A stretch of 64,000 nucleotides of DNA from Doryteuthis pealeii (GCA_023376005.1 CM042157.1:64750077-64814076), one strand, 5' to 3'; numbered from the stretch's first letter, positions 1-10,995 are shown. Translations and numbers: made by a program. The notes: generated by a model from the letters alone, not told the origin.

Positions 1-300
1 ATGGTATAATTTTATCTCTCTCATATATTCTATGGTATAATTTTATCTCTCTCATATATTCTATGGTATAATTTTATTTCCCTCATATATTCTATGGTAA
101 ATTTTATTTCCCTCATATATTCTATGGTATAATTTTATTTCCCTCATATATTCTATGGTATAATTTTATTTCTCTCATATATTCTATGGTATAATTTTAT
201 TTCTCTCATATATTCTATGGTATAATTTTATTTCTCTCATATATTCTATGGTATAATTTTATTTCTCTCATATATTCTATGGTATAATTTTATTTCTCTC
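1..300. repeat. 31-bp minisatellite
   Basis: About 9.7 head-to-tail copies of a 31-bp AT-rich unit beginning ATGGTATAATTTTAT and ending CTCATATATTCT. The first two units read ATCTCTCTC, the next few ATTTCCCTC and the last ones ATTTCTCTC, so variants are clustered. One unit (near 94-123) has lost a base pair or two. It runs off the left edge of the window. Confidence 0.95.
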
Positions 301-836
301 AAAAAAGAAACTAAGTAACACTATCTGATGAAATTGCCATTGCGATCTTGTTATGTGCTACGGATGCCCAAAAAAGCACCTACATAAAAAAAATCCCTGG
401 AATTTGTTGTAATAGGGTCAAATAAGTACTGGGCACAAAATTGGAAAAAAAAGGGGGGGGGGATTCGTTCACATAAGAGTTAATCAATTTCCATACAATT
501 TATATTGTTAAAAATCTGATATAAAAAATTATCTCTTTTATATAGAAACAGACATTGTTTTTGGAAAATTGTTGACATTTACAAAAAAAAAAAAAAGAAA
601 AAAAAGTGATCAAATCAATTAACATTATATATGGGGAATGCCACTTCTTCACAGAATAAGACCATTTCTACAAGTAGTTTGGTTGTGAGATGGCCCACGG
701 ATCCCACTTGTTTTTATGTACTCTGTCACACATATGAAGCCCAGCCCTCAACAGACAGGCCCTGCCACACAGGTCAGACTTAAATGTAAGAAATGTTTCC
801 ATGACGTCCGTCATGTGTCGCTTCAAGACAGGAAAC

Positions 837-837
<1 letters not shown>
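301..837. other. AT-rich sequence, no gene seen
   Basis: A- and T-rich spacer with several poly-A runs and a G run near 463. I see no open frame of interest, no RNA gene and no repeat that I can match elsewhere in the window. Confidence 0.6.

Positions 838-890
<53 letters not shown>
838..890. repeat. (TA)n microsatellite
   Basis: An uninterrupted TA run of about 53 bp. Short reading frames made of alternating Tyr and Ile that cross it are artefacts. Confidence 0.98.
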
Positions 891-893
<3 letters not shown>

Positions 894-1230
894 TCTGACA
901 GTTACCAAGTACCTTTATTTTTGCTATCCTAACCTTATATATATAAGTTTGATATATTGGATGATATTGTTAGTAATTTCTATAATCAAATAGACATCAG
1001 AGCATGAATTTATCTGTTTTCAATGTTATTATGAATATGCAATATAAGTGTTTGCATATGCTTCTAAGTTACTTAGTTAAAAATTAATGTACATTTTTTT
1101 ATCAAAAAATTTCTCTCAAGGGGGGAAAAAAAAAAAAACAACTTTTAAGAGAAATCTTTTATGGAAAAAATTATGTTTACTGGACTCTTTTGAAGCATAT
1201 AATTAATACATACAAAGATATTAGGAAACC

Positions 1231-1232
<2 letters not shown>

Positions 1233-1282
<50 letters not shown>
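1233..1282. repeat. (TA)n microsatellite
   Basis: An uninterrupted AT run of about 50 bp just left of a copy of repeat D. Confidence 0.98.
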
Positions 1283-1284
<2 letters not shown>

Positions 1285-1364
1285 TTTGTGTTGAGTATAG
1301 TTCCATACAGTTCTTCTGTAGAGATATAGGTCATCTGTAATGAGAGTTTGATGTACATTGTTTT

Positions 1365-1790
1365 CAGGTGAGTTTGGTTTGGTTTACGGCATATCAACCT
1401 CAGTGGGTCATTTAATGCTGGCACAGTTTTGAAATAAATTCATTCTTAATGGATACTCAATTTTTATAAACTCATGTTTTTCTATTTCACCCATAGATGG
1501 GACCCTAACAGGTACTACCACTCTGGGTCAGAGTGGACCGGGGAGCAATGGTGATTAAGGGGTGCTACACATTCCTGGAACCTCACCATCAGATAGAGTA
1601 TAAAGTTATTCTCAGGACAAAGACCCTCAGTCACTGCCTTCTAGCACCCATATGATAAAAAGGGTTGGGGCTTGCCTTAAGGGCAATAGGGTCGGGACAA
1701 TCATATAGGTGCTAGGGCTTGACGTGACCAGCCAATTTATCAGCCCAACTAGCCCTTCAGGTGTGTGAATGGAAAGAGCAATATAGATGA
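1365..1790 (+). repeat. Dispersed repeat D, 5' part
   Basis: It begins with a GGTTTGGTTTACGGCAT head (shared with repeat C), continues through a spacer ending in AACCCATAGATGGGACC-like sequence, and then a segment matching, in reverse complement, the left-reading copy at 20815-21925. Matches also occur at 5535-5680, 10066-10390, 11085-11310, 16735-17150 and 61430-61690. No coding capacity was recognised. It is probably a non-autonomous element; its class is unknown. Confidence 0.75.
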
Positions 1791-2256
1791 ATAAAAGGAA
1801 AAGACTTTAAATTTGCTTCATGTAATAATATTTTTGATGGGTACTATGGTAGTTATAATATAAATTCTATACATTGGATGTGAATTGATATTGAACTTAA
1901 TGGTTGCCAAAGGTGGCCTTTAAGCACGGGAGAGCAAGAAAGAAAATTTCAAAGAAGCACTTCCTATTTTACCTAATTCTTAATTCATAAGAAACAAGTT
2001 TAAACAAACTCACTTGAGAACAGGTTGACCTTAGAAAAGAAAAAAAATGATAGTGTTATACCAGGTGTGCATTGAAATGACTTAATAGCAGTACTTAGTT
2101 CAGATGTCCACTTTAACAGGAACCGTGGATATACCACAGTATGCTGATTTGACTATTACAACATTTGATATGTTTACTTAAAACTTATTGCAAAATATTT
2201 CTGTTATATAGTATTTAAATAATGTGAATGGAATCATGTTTTTCCTACAAATATAT

Positions 2257-2535
2257 ATTTACCAATCCCTCCGTACGAGCAGGATGTGACACATGGTCAA
2301 TTTCTTGAGTCGAGTTTAACAGGTTTGAATTCAGAGTTTTCCTTCTCCTAGACTGGTTACCTAGGCGTGGTTAAAGAGTCTGCCCTGCTATTTACCCATA
2401 GCTGGAGGGAGAATTGGATTCATACCTTCCCCAAGGGTATTAGCACCATGTGAAATGCTAACAGCTTCAGCCAGGAATTGAACTGGGGTTGACGAGTCCA
2501 TTTCCTAAGACTAACCATTAGACCACATGCCTCCA
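2257..2535 (-). mobile_element. SINE B (tRNA-derived), near full length
   Basis: Read on the minus strand, this begins with a tRNA-like head: GGAGGCATGTGGTCTAATGG, which has an A-box-like TGGTCTAATGGTTAG, followed by a degenerate B box near the AATTCC motif. The body holds the family's CCCTTGGGGAAGGTATGAAT and CTAGACTGGTTACC-type blocks seen in the copies at 11487, 25836 and 5932. It sits in AT-rich sequence. The head is not an intact tRNA gene: the anticodon arm does not fold well. Confidence 0.85.
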
Positions 2536-2822
2536 TTTTTCCTACAAATAATATCTGACGAATCTCAGGAGAGAGAAACAATGAGATCTCACAGGACTTG
2601 TTAATTCAACTTAGCTATTACTAATTACTGTTCACCTTGTATCTTTGCTTAATACACCTTTTTCTCTATCCTTAATACTCATATTTCTCACTATCATATC
2701 TCTTAACTCTGATACTCGAGTTACACCAGTTGGCAACAAATGACTGAGAAACTCAGATATCAATCAACTTATAATTTAATAAATAAAAAGTCACACTATT
2801 AGATCTATTAGATTTACTTTCA

Positions 2823-2875
2823 GGCTAATACTCTTGGGAAAGGTATAAAACCCCTCATCCTCCCAGCTATGTAGC
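2823..2875 (+). repeat. SINE B body fragment
   Basis: A short match to the GGCTAATACTCTTGGGAAAGG and CTCCCAGCTATG blocks of SINE B. Confidence 0.6.
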
Positions 2876-2949
2876 ATTACAAGCAGTTAGCTGATAAATG
2901 CGGACATTTCCAAATTTGCCACCATAATTAGTTAAATTTGCAATTTCTT

Positions 2950-3995
2950 GAGTATTTATGAACCAATCTTAAAAATATTTATATGGCTGGAAAGAAAATA
3001 AAACAATCTTTCTAAATATGTAATTTCCATGGGTTTTTTATCCATTAAATTATTTTTTACAGCAATTTAAACCTTATTTTCCCTCAAAAAATCGAAAACA
3101 AAAAATATGAATTTTTTTTTCGGGCCTAAATTTTAATCATTAGATTGCATTGCAAAATCAAAGAGGATAATCTTTAACAATATTCTTGAAATTGAACACT
3201 TAATTAGTAGACACTTTATACTATATCATGTAGGTTGTTTTTTTTTCTTCTTCATCTAATCTTTAAAATAATTATATGGTTGGAAAGAAAAGAAAATAAT
3301 CTTTCTAAATATGTAATTTACATGGGTTTTTATCCGTTGAATTATTTTTTACAGCAGGTGTTATTTTTTCTTAAAAGGGCCGAAAAACATGTGATACAAA
3401 TTTTTTTATGCTTCAAATTTTCTGTGTTATATTTTTTGTAAAATCAAAATGGTTAATTTTTATCAATATTCTTGAAATTTTACACTTAAATAGGAGATAT
3501 TTTTAACTACAAGTAGATTTTTTTTTCTTTTCGGATCTTTGGGAGAGAAACTACAATAGAACAAATTTGAAGGCGTTTTTTTTTAAATTATCATATAAGC
3601 AAAAAAAAAAAAGCACTATATGCCGAATAGTAGACAGCCTTAGGATTATTTTTATATGAAATATGTGAAATAAAAACGATTGTATAACGTCAGGAATTTG
3701 CTTTGAAACTTTGAATTTTGACAAAAAAAAAAAAAAATCAAATTTAGTTGTCCTCCATAACATAAATAACTCTCAGCAAGGCATCATTTATCCATACCAT
3801 ACCATTTTAAATTAGTAATTCATCGCTTATTTCTGGTCCAATTTTTAAAATATTTATATGGTTGGAAAGAAAATAAAATAATCTTTCTAGATATGTAACT
3901 TTTATGTATTTTTATCCATTGAATTATTTTCTACAGCGAGTTAAAATGTTATTTTGTCTTTGAACAGCCGAAAATGTGTTATACGTAAACAAAAC
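2950..3995. repeat. Diverged direct repeats, about 290-bp unit
   Basis: Three related segments start near 2957, 3255 and 3838. Each runs from TTTATATGG(C/T)TGGAAAGAAAA through AATCTTTCTA(A/G)ATATGTAA, a TTTTTATCC block and an ATTATTTTTTACAGC end. The first two also share a 3' half ending in CAATATTCTTGAAATT. The third is truncated and separated by about 300 bp of unrelated AT-rich sequence. Identity is roughly 75-85 percent by eye. No coding frame. Confidence 0.75.
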
Positions 3996-4179
3996 TGCAC
4001 ACACAGGACAGGTTTTGTTAAATAAAATTATATAGAATCATTCTATTTCTTGCATGTAATACAACATAGCAGGTATTTAAAAAATAATTTTAAAGTCCAA
4101 AGTGATGTTATTTATATAAATTAATACTATATATTTGTATATATGCCATATTAAAATGAAAATGTTGAATAATCTTGGT

Positions 4180-4262
4180 CCCTGCGAACTCAACACATGA
4201 GTAGCCCAATTTGGGTAATCTCAGTATGGGAGCTGATGATAGAGGTGGTGCTCCACCTCAGC
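4180..4262 (+). repeat. SINE A body fragment
   Basis: Matches the post-tRNA body of SINE A: AACTCA-CA-ATGAGTAG, then GGAGCTGATGATAG and GGTGCTCCACCTCAG. The tRNA head is missing. Confidence 0.7.
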
Positions 4263-4267
4263 AAAAT

Positions 4268-4309
4268 AAATGTGTGTGTGTGTGTATACATACACACACA
4301 CACACACTT
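4268..4309. repeat. (TG)n-(CA)n near-palindrome
   Basis: A TG run, TATACATA, then a CA run: a dinucleotide palindrome able to fold back. The shared sequence of pieces 1 and 2 begins here (29055 is the counterpart). Confidence 0.85.
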
Positions 4310-4339
4310 TTAGTGATGCCGCCTGGTTTTTAATTTAGT

Positions 4340-4580
4340 GGATCATATCACACAAACAGTCCGAGTAAGACAAACAAGACAGGCTGAACACTATTGGAGA
4401 AGCAAAGACAAGCTCATATGTTCTCTTGTGGACACCTACATATGGACCCACCAGTGTAGGCTGACCAGCAAAAACCTACATCAATCAGTTGTGTGCAGAT
4501 TCTGGATGCTCTGAGGAAGACCTCCCAGGGATGATGACCATGGATATCTGTGCTGTCAACATGACTTGAGACTTTTTTTT
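4340..4580 (+). pseudogene. LINE-1-like family 1: 3' end of reverse-transcriptase ORF
   Basis: In broken plus-strand frames this translates to the tail of a non-LTR retrotransposon ORF: RQAEHYWRSKDKL, then SLVDTYIWTHQ, NLHQ and DLPG-type blocks. The same tail occurs at 58195-58800, 63239-63380 (minus) and 10486-10626 (minus). From memory, such tails (HAGHCWRSKDEL, WTPTHG, EDLPGAM) are common in invertebrate endonuclease/reverse-transcriptase elements. It is 5'-truncated, frameshifted and dead. Confidence 0.8.
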
Positions 4581-5102
4581 ATAAACAATACTTAAAAAAT
4601 GAAAATAAAAAATAAATTTTAAATTGCCTGCTGCCTGAAGGACCCCTCTCCCCAAAGAGGAAATACCAACAGAGCTAAGCTATTTCATGCCCTGGCCTCG
4701 TTCATGGGAGAGGCCTCTGCTTAAAACGCTGACCTAGTGTCATATCCTGCTTGTAGAGGAGGAGAAAAAAGGTAGCTATTAAGTCAATCCATTCGCCACA
4801 GTTAGGATGTGACAAGGTCACAAGTATGGATTGAGCTTATTATTCAGTAGTAATGGATCTGCAAGACAAGCTTGCTAACCATTACAAAATGATGGGATGC
4901 CCAAAGAGGGTGAAAAAGGGTAAATCAATACTTGAAAAATTGACAGGATTGAAAATTAAAATAAATTAGATTAAGCATATTCAGATTGAAGTTGTAAATT
5001 TTTAAATTTTAAGATTAGAAATTTGAATAAAGACGAGAGTACACAGCTGAACAAGTTAGAGACTAACTAAAATGATGATACCTAAACGTGTCATCATCAA
5101 TT

Positions 5103-5104
5103 TG

Positions 5105-5139
<35 letters not shown>
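5103..5139. repeat. Poly-A run
   Basis: About 35 consecutive A bases; possibly a retroposon tail. Confidence 0.9.
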
Positions 5140-5144
<5 letters not shown>

Positions 5145-5217
5145 AACCAGACTAGATATATTTTCAACAGTATTTTTGTAAAAAAAAAAAAAAATTATAT
5201 ATATAAAATATATTTTG

Positions 5218-5368
5218 GGATGTGTGTAGCGTAATGGTTATCATGCAGAATGGACATGGTGAGACGAGTTCTAATCTTAGACGAGGTTATTTGCATTTCA
5301 CATAGCAGTAATACCCTTGGGAAAGGTCATACTCTGTGTGATAAGATGCACTAAATTAAAAACCTGTG

Positions 5369-5411
<43 letters not shown>

Positions 5412-5460
5412 AAATATTCTCCCACCAGTTATGGGTAAATTGTATGGCAGACTGGGCTCA
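5218..5460 (+). mobile_element. SINE B copy split by a (TA)n run
   Basis: The tRNA-like head GTGTAGCGTAATGGTTATCA and the GCATTTCACATAGCAGTAAT and CCCTTGGGAAAGGT blocks are followed by an unrelated stretch and (TA)n at 5370-5410. Then come the CCAGTTATGGGTAAAT and GCAGACTGGGCTC blocks. Degenerate. Confidence 0.7.
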
Positions 5461-5534
5461 GTGGGGATTATAATACGCTGACTGTATACCATGCAGAGTG
5501 GTAAGACCTCCTCCATAAAAAAGGGGGGTGTCGC

Positions 5535-5680
5535 AGTATGTCACTTAACTGCATCAGATGGTGGCGCTCCAGTTCTGAGGAGTGTGGAGTACCCTTCATT
5601 CCCATTACTCCCAGGTCCACTCTGACCTGGAGTGGTAATACCAGTTAGGATCCCATCTATGGGTCAAATAGATTTGTTTA
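5535..5680 (-). repeat. Repeat D fragment
   Basis: Minus-strand match to repeat D: the ATGGGATCCTAACTGGTATTA and GGTCAGAGTGGACCTGGGAG blocks, then the GTACTCCACACTCC end. Confidence 0.75.
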
Positions 5681-5931
5681 AAACTTATTTTTATTTTGTA
5701 GGAGTGCAAAAAATAAATTTAACTACACAAAAAATGTAAATATGAATGTACAATGAATTCAATTCCCTAACCTCTAAGCATAATATAACCCTAGACAGGT
5801 TTACATGCCGTTAAAAATCAATCAATCAAAAAACAATAAAATATGAAAATAAAAAATAAAGCCAATAATAAATTATATAAAAACAATATAAAAAAATGTT
5901 AATGGTACTTATATATATATTTATATATATT

Positions 5932-6118
5932 TACCAACCTCTCCTCATGAGCTGGATGTGACACAAGGTCAATTTCTTAAGTGGAGTTTAGCAGGTTTAT
6001 ATTCAGAGTTTTCCTTCTCCTAGACTGGTTACCTAACCAAGGTTAAAGAGCCCATTCAGCCCTACTATTTACCCATAGCTGGTGTGAGAATAGTTGGATT
6101 TATACCTTTCCTAAAATT
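5932..6118 (-). mobile_element. SINE B body
   Basis: Minus-strand SINE B lacking its tRNA head. It contains the CATGAGGAGAGGTTGG end, CTAGGAGAAGGAAAACTCTG, and TAGCTATGGG-like blocks in family order. Confidence 0.75.
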
Positions 6119-6119
6119 C

Positions 6120-7395
6120 TGAAATAGGGTTAGGGTTAGCAGTTATTATTATAACCTTATAATATGCTTTTTATGGTAGACCACATACTATAAGAGAGAC
6201 ATGATTTCGTAGGCCACATACTATAATGGTACTGTTTTCTAGGTGCCCTCTTACGCATAAAGAATTGAGGTAATTAACCTCAGAATTCTTTCTTACTTTT
6301 TGAAGAAAGTTGTAAATCAAAATGCTTATCTATTTTATCAAAATATGTCAAGACTTTTTTGTTTTCTTTTTTTGTTTGGTAAGTTGATTTCAAAGATGGA
6401 GGATTTGTATTGCATCATCCACTCTCTTGGCTGTCAATATAAGTTGTGTGTACTTACGGTGGGGCAATTGGAAGAACATAAGCATTTTTTATGTTGACTC
6501 TGCGTAGTCGCTGTGTTTGTGGGGGCGACATAAAATAATAAATTATTTTAAATAAAGATTGTCACAAAAGATAACGAGTTTTATTTCTGAAATGAATACC
6601 AACCTGATGAATTCTGAGGGTAGTCATATATCACTCCTGTCTTTCATTGCTAAATTTTCCTAATTTAACTATTTAATTAAAATAGGAAGTAAATAATAAA
6701 ATTACAGTTATTTCTTCTTGTTAATCGATTTCTTTTAAGATTTATCCAAGATTTTTGCTGATATTCATTAAGATAAAACCAAACAATTAGAAATCAATAA
6801 TACCAAGCAAATATTTATTAAAATCAAATTTTTAATATCAATATGCAAATTAGCCTTCTTGTACACACTGTAAACCACTATTTTGTTGTATATATAAATA
6901 CAATTGCATATTCTTAGTATGTAGATAAGTATTAATAATGTAAAGCAATTTTATTAATAATTGAGGTTTGAATAAAAATAAAATCACTGAGAATGTGACG
7001 TAAATAACTAAGGGAATTGTGACTGGAGTAGTGATATAGTTTTTTACAGACAGAAAAACACAATCTCCATTATAATAAGATACACATTTCTTTAACAAAA
7101 TCTTTATAAAGTTTAAATTATTTAGAATTCAAAACAAATATATAATAAATAAATAAGTAAAAATATACCTTTAGAATATAAATTTATTTCGACAGTCTCT
7201 TCAGTTCTATTTTTGTTGTTTTTTGTTTTTAATACTTCACCATCAGTCTTATTGGTGTGATTTTCCAGTTTCTTTATTCTATATTTATTTATAATACTCC
7301 AAATAAGTAAAAATATACACACAAATCTTTATATGTACGTTTCAGTTCTCAATTTTGGTTGAATCCTATCAAAGTAACACTTGATATCATCTATT
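6120..7395. other. AT-rich sequence, no gene seen
   Basis: No recognisable protein, RNA gene or dispersed repeat. One GC-richer spot at 6494-6531 can form a GTCGC/GCGAC hairpin and is unusually well kept in the noisy counterpart at 31947-31985. The short frames here are unremarkable. Confidence 0.5.
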
Positions 7396-7488
7396 TATAC
7401 ATTATATATACATATACATATGTATATGTATATATACAAAAGTATATGTATATATACAAAAGTATATGTATATATACAAAAGTATAAT
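7396..7488. repeat. Short tandem repeat, about 23-24 bp
   Basis: Three copies of a unit containing GTATATGTATATATACAAAA follow an alternating AT/GT palindrome. The counterpart near 32875-32925 has fewer units. Confidence 0.85.
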
Positions 7489-8079
7489 AATCTTAACCCT
7501 CTCACTTTTTTCTTTCTTTCTTTTCATTATGTTTGATTGAAACAAATTAATATTATCGCTTCTGCACGCTCACCCCCTTCTATCTTCCCCTGCTCTTTCT
7601 TTCTTACTTATATTTTTTCTTTGTAGTATGTCCTTTTTCTTACCTTTCATTTCTTATCTATCAACAAAAAATTTAAATAAAAAACAGGAAAAAATGTTAA
7701 TGATGATAAAATCTATATTAATACTCTTGCTCCTTAATCTTCTGACCGTTATCATCTTGCAACACTCTCTTGTTAAAAATGAGACCATCCAAATCATCCA
7801 AGATGAAATGTAAAAATGTAAATCCAGATTATCTGGTGTTGCTTATTCACCAAATTCTTATTTCTTATAAGTGTTGCCACCTCAGCTAAATAATAGACCA
7901 TTTTATTTTATCATAAAGAAAGGTAAGAAAAAGGACATGCTACACAGATAAAATATAAGAAAGAAAGAATGAGTAGGGAAAAGATAGAGAGAGGGGCTGA
8001 GCATGTGGAAACGATAATGCTAATCTGTTTCAATTGAATATAATGAAATGATGGAAGAAAGGAAAGAAAGAAAAAAAGT

Positions 8080-8082
<3 letters not shown>

Positions 8083-8138
<56 letters not shown>
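8083..8138. repeat. (GA)n microsatellite
   Basis: About 28 GA units. The counterpart at 33521-33553 is shorter and interrupted by GATA units. Confidence 0.97.
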
Positions 8139-8140
<2 letters not shown>

Positions 8141-8614
8141 AAATCAAAATTATTATACTTTTTACATATTGAACTATCTTACAATAGCTCTTAAGTAAAC
8201 ATATCAAACGTCGTAATAATTAGATTATTATACTGTGGTATATCCACAGGTCCTGCCTTTTAAATATTGAACTATTTAGTAATAGCTCTTAAGTAAACCT
8301 ATCAACTCTTTCTTAATGTTGGTTGCTCCAGGATGTTAAGAATTCTGAACCGAGCAAAATGTTAAAATGGCAGAAAATAGAAAACTATTTGAATGATGTA
8401 TTTTTGACCTGATAATATGAGTTTCACGCAAACCCTGTGAAAATTTAAACTATGACGACATTTTTGCTTTGAAATGGCAGTAGAAGCACAGTCAATGAAA
8501 CATGTGTTAGAGTCATAAACAGAAAGAAAAAAAAACAATTTGAAATTTAAACCGATTTATTTTGACAAGGTTAAACTAAAATAAATACATAATTCTAATT
8601 TTTCTGAGGAATAA

Positions 8615-8690
8615 GAAATATTGGTTTGGTTTGTTTTACGGCATTCAACCCTTTTTGGGTCATTTGATGCCGAAACAAGTCATTTTGATT
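8615..8690 (+). repeat. Repeat C head
   Basis: GGTTTGGTTTGTTTTACGGC, followed by a small hairpin (ACCC-TTTTT-GGGT flanked by GGCAT/ATGCC) and AAGTCATTTTGAT. The same head recurs at 9740, 9953, 10066, 13668 and 1365. Confidence 0.8.
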
Positions 8691-8915
8691 AAAGTTTCGG
8701 TAATCTGAACATTAGCTACATAAATGAGAGTAACCTCCCGTTGTTTATTTCACTTTGAGGAAGCCATATGTTTTGGTCGGCCATTTTCATTTCCCCATTA
8801 ATCTACACTGAAAATACGAATTTGTTCAAATCAACTGCATGTTTTAACCAGAAAATATCATGTTCTTAATAACAATTAAGTTCATTTCAAATAATGTGCA
8901 AGAAAGTTTGATAAA
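8691..8915 (+). repeat. Half of a fold-back element (family E)
   Basis: Matches one arm plus the loop of the inverted repeat at 25271-25541 (blocks GCCATATGTTTTGGTCGGCC, ACACTGAAAATACGAATTTG and TTAATAACAATTAAG). The opposite arm is absent. The counterpart is near 34125-34335. Confidence 0.75.
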
Positions 8916-9374
8916 AACCGAAACATTTTAACACCGACTTCATCTTTTTGAAATACTTTGTTTTTTTAAATTTTCTACCTACTTCAACATCTAGACAATT
9001 GTATGCATGCTCAAGTACAGGCTTCTGTTAATCCCCAAGAAGGACATACAGTGTATTGATAAGAACGTCTGAGTAGTGTTATTATTTACTAAGCTTTGAA
9101 CAGTTTACAAACATTGTTCTAGGGTGGAATGTAGCAGACTTTGTTTATATTATTATTTCATTTTTAAATACGGAATTGTTTTGACAAATTCAAATTTAAG
9201 ATGCAACTCTAAATAATAACAATATATGGTTATTTACAGACCACTGCATTCCATTAAGTATCTCGATCCATATTGGCAAGACATCTCTCCTTATTTTCTT
9301 GACACATAGAGTATGTGTCATTTCTTGCATGTGATGCCTTGTGCCACATCATCAATTTCCTTATCTTTTGGCTA
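8916..9374. other. Unassigned AT-rich sequence
   Basis: No gene, RNA or known repeat recognised. It is very similar in the second copy (34340-34796). Confidence 0.5.
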
Positions 9375-9638
9375 AAACCTGCTTAGCTCAGTTGGTAGAG
9401 TGTCCGAGTGGAACCTCGAGGTTCCTGGTTTGATTCTGGCCCTCGCCAACTCAGCATATGAGTAGCACATGGATATCTGTGGTAAAGTGAGGAGCTGATG
9501 GTAGGAGTGGCGCTCCGCCTCAGATGCCCAAACAATCTCCTTGGTCTACTGCTAGTGAAAAGGGGATAGACTCCCTCACTGTCTGGCTGATACTGACTTT
9601 AGGTCACTCCGATGACTTTACTTTTACTTTATTTGGCT
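9375..9638 (+). mobile_element. SINE A (tRNA-derived), full length
   Basis: The tRNA-like head has an A box (TTAGCTCAGTTGGTAGAG) and a B-box-like GGTTTGATTC about 35 bp later. It is followed by the family body (AACTCAGCATATGAGTAGCA, GTGGCGCTCC, GTGAAAAGGGGATAGACTCC) and the 3' end GACTTTACTTTTACTTT. Other copies: 10738, 14428 and 20547 on plus; 23323 and 25720 on minus. Confidence 0.9.
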
Positions 9639-9739
9639 AAACCTAAACAATTTAGAAAATTTAAAACTTATTTTTACAAAATCTATTTTGCAAAAGAGAA
9701 AACCTTGAAAGACAGGAGAACTAGTGAGAGTACAGGTTG

Positions 9740-9950
9740 GTTGGTTGGTTTTGTTTTACAGCATATCAACCCTTATCGGGTCATTTAATGCCGATTCAAG
9801 TCATTTTTGATAAACAAAGGACTCTGGTTGCTTAGAGTACCTGCTGTTGCTTAAGTGGTCACCCAATTAAATATTGAACAGGCTCATCGCTGCTTAACTT
9901 CACTAATCTAGTTGAAACTGGTATGATTTGACTGTAATTTAAGGGATCTA
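9740..9950 (+). repeat. Repeat C, full copy
   Basis: (GGTT)n, then TTTGTTTTACAGCATATCAA and the head hairpin (ACCC 9769-9772 with GGGT 9778-9781), then AAGTCATTTTTGAT and a 3' half containing CCTGCTGTTGCTTAAGTGGT and GAACAGGCTCATCGCTGC. Another copy is at 13668-13826, and a minus copy is at 57918-58075. Confidence 0.8.
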
Positions 9951-10065
9951 TTGGGTTGTTTTGTTTTATGGCATATCAACCCAAATCGGGTCATTTAATG
10001 CCGATTCAAGTAATTTTGATAAAAGTTTCTAGGTTTCAAGTTTCTTAATATCTGAAAATTGTTCA
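9951..10065 (+). repeat. Repeat C head, truncated
   Basis: GGGTTGTTTTGTTTTATGGC, hairpin AACCC-AAATC-GGGT and AAGTAATTTTGATAAAAG; the 3' half is missing. Confidence 0.75.
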
Positions 10066-10387
10066 TTTGTTTGTTTTGTGGCATATCAACCTCGGTGGGT
10101 CATTAAATGCCAGCAAAGTATTGGAAGATTCGTAGTGATAGATTGTAAGAAAATTTTTAAAACTCAATTATTTTTTTCATAAGCAAATTTTCAATTTAAC
10201 CCACAGAGGGGACCCTAACAGGTACTACCACTCCAGGTCAGAGTGGACCTGGGAGCAATGGTGATAAAGAGGTGCTCCACAGTCCCCAGAACTGGAACTT
10301 CATAATCAGAGTTTAACATCATTCCCAGGATATGAAGACCCTCAGCCATCGCTTTCTAGCACATATATGATAAAAAGATAATGATAT
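10066..10387 (+). repeat. Repeat D, 5' part
   Basis: Head GGCATATCAACCTCGGTGGG, then ACCCACAGAGGGGACCCTAA, AGTGGACCTGGGAGCAATGG and CCTCAGCCATCGC blocks, in the same order as 1365-1790. It is cut off by a SINE B head. Confidence 0.8.
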
Positions 10388-10475
10388 GGAGGCGCATGGT
10401 CTAATGGTTAGAGTTGTAGGAAATGAACTCGTCGACCCGAGTTCAATTCCTGAACGAAGCTGTTGGCATTTCACT
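10388..10475 (+). mobile_element. SINE B, tRNA-like head only
   Basis: GGAGGCGCATGGTCTAATGG (A box) and CGAGTTCAATTCC (B box), ending abruptly after GCATTTCAC where LINE sequence begins. Confidence 0.8.
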
Positions 10476-10485
10476 GTTGGCCCAC

Positions 10486-10626
10486 TCTGGTGTGTCCATG
10501 TATAGGAGTCCACAAGAGAACGTCACTTGTTTTTCCCTACTTCTCCAGCAGTGTCCAGCATGTCATGTTCATCTTGGATGATTTGTGTGATAGGAGGTAA
10601 GTGGCTGTACAGCTGTTTTCTTAGAA
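10486..10626 (-). pseudogene. LINE family 1: 3' end of reverse-transcriptase ORF
   Basis: Read on the minus strand: LYSHLPPITQIIQ, DMLDTAGE and SYTWTHQ-type blocks, the same tail as 4340-4580 and 58195-58800. It carries a stop and frameshifts. It lies between a SINE B head and a Tc1 fragment, so several insertions or rearrangements meet here. Confidence 0.75.
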
Positions 10627-10629
10627 AAA

Positions 10630-10735
10630 AGATATTGGTGTATCCCGCAGATAGTCTTGACCCCCTGGAAAATGTATGGGCCTATTTGAAGGAAAAATAG
10701 ACAGAAATCCTTTAAATTTGGAGGAAGTAAAAGCT
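10630..10735 (+). pseudogene. Tc1/mariner transposase, C-terminal fragment
   Basis: The plus frame reads SLD(LN)PLENVWAYLKEKIDR followed by NPLNLEEVKAI. This matches the last catalytic block of Tc1-like DDE transposases, in which the Glu of NPIENxW is the third catalytic residue. Here two codons (Leu-Asn) are missing compared with the counterpart at 36067-36170. Only about 30 residues remain of a roughly 340-residue enzyme, and the fragment is ended by a SINE A. Confidence 0.85.
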
Positions 10736-10737
10736 AT

Positions 10738-10995
10738 TGCCAGTTTAGCTCAGTCAGTAGAGCATCTAACTAGGAATCACAAGGTTCTGTTTTCGATACT
10801 GTCCTTGCTAACCCAGTGCATGAGTATCACAGCTTTGGTTATCCGATCTGTTTGGTAAAGCATCTGAGATCTGACAGTAAGTGTGGTGCTCCATTAAAAA
10901 AAAAAAAAAAAAAAATGCTAGTGCTAGCAAAAAGGAGATAGACTCCCTCACTATGAGGCTGATACCAACAATAGGCCACTCCACAGACTTTACTA
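10738..10995 (+). mobile_element. SINE A, degenerate copy with A-run
   Basis: Head GCCAGTTTAGCTCAGTCAGT; B-box-like region GTTTTCGATAC; then the body blocks, with a poly-A insertion at 10896-10914 replacing part of the middle. It is inserted in or next to the Tc1 fragment. Confidence 0.8.

Noticed and set aside
1..300. CRISPR-like array
   Set aside because: Units are contiguous with no unique spacers, and the genome is eukaryotic; it is a minisatellite. The same applies to 13850-14400 and 40035-40290.
315..345. CTGATGA as a possible hammerhead core at about 325
   Set aside because: No GAAA box at a suitable distance and no pairing stems.
6487..6531. Short frame starting MLTLRSRCVCGG with unusually conserved sequence
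   Set aside because: Only about 15 codons, no acceptor or homologue recognised; a small hairpin explains the GC content equally well.
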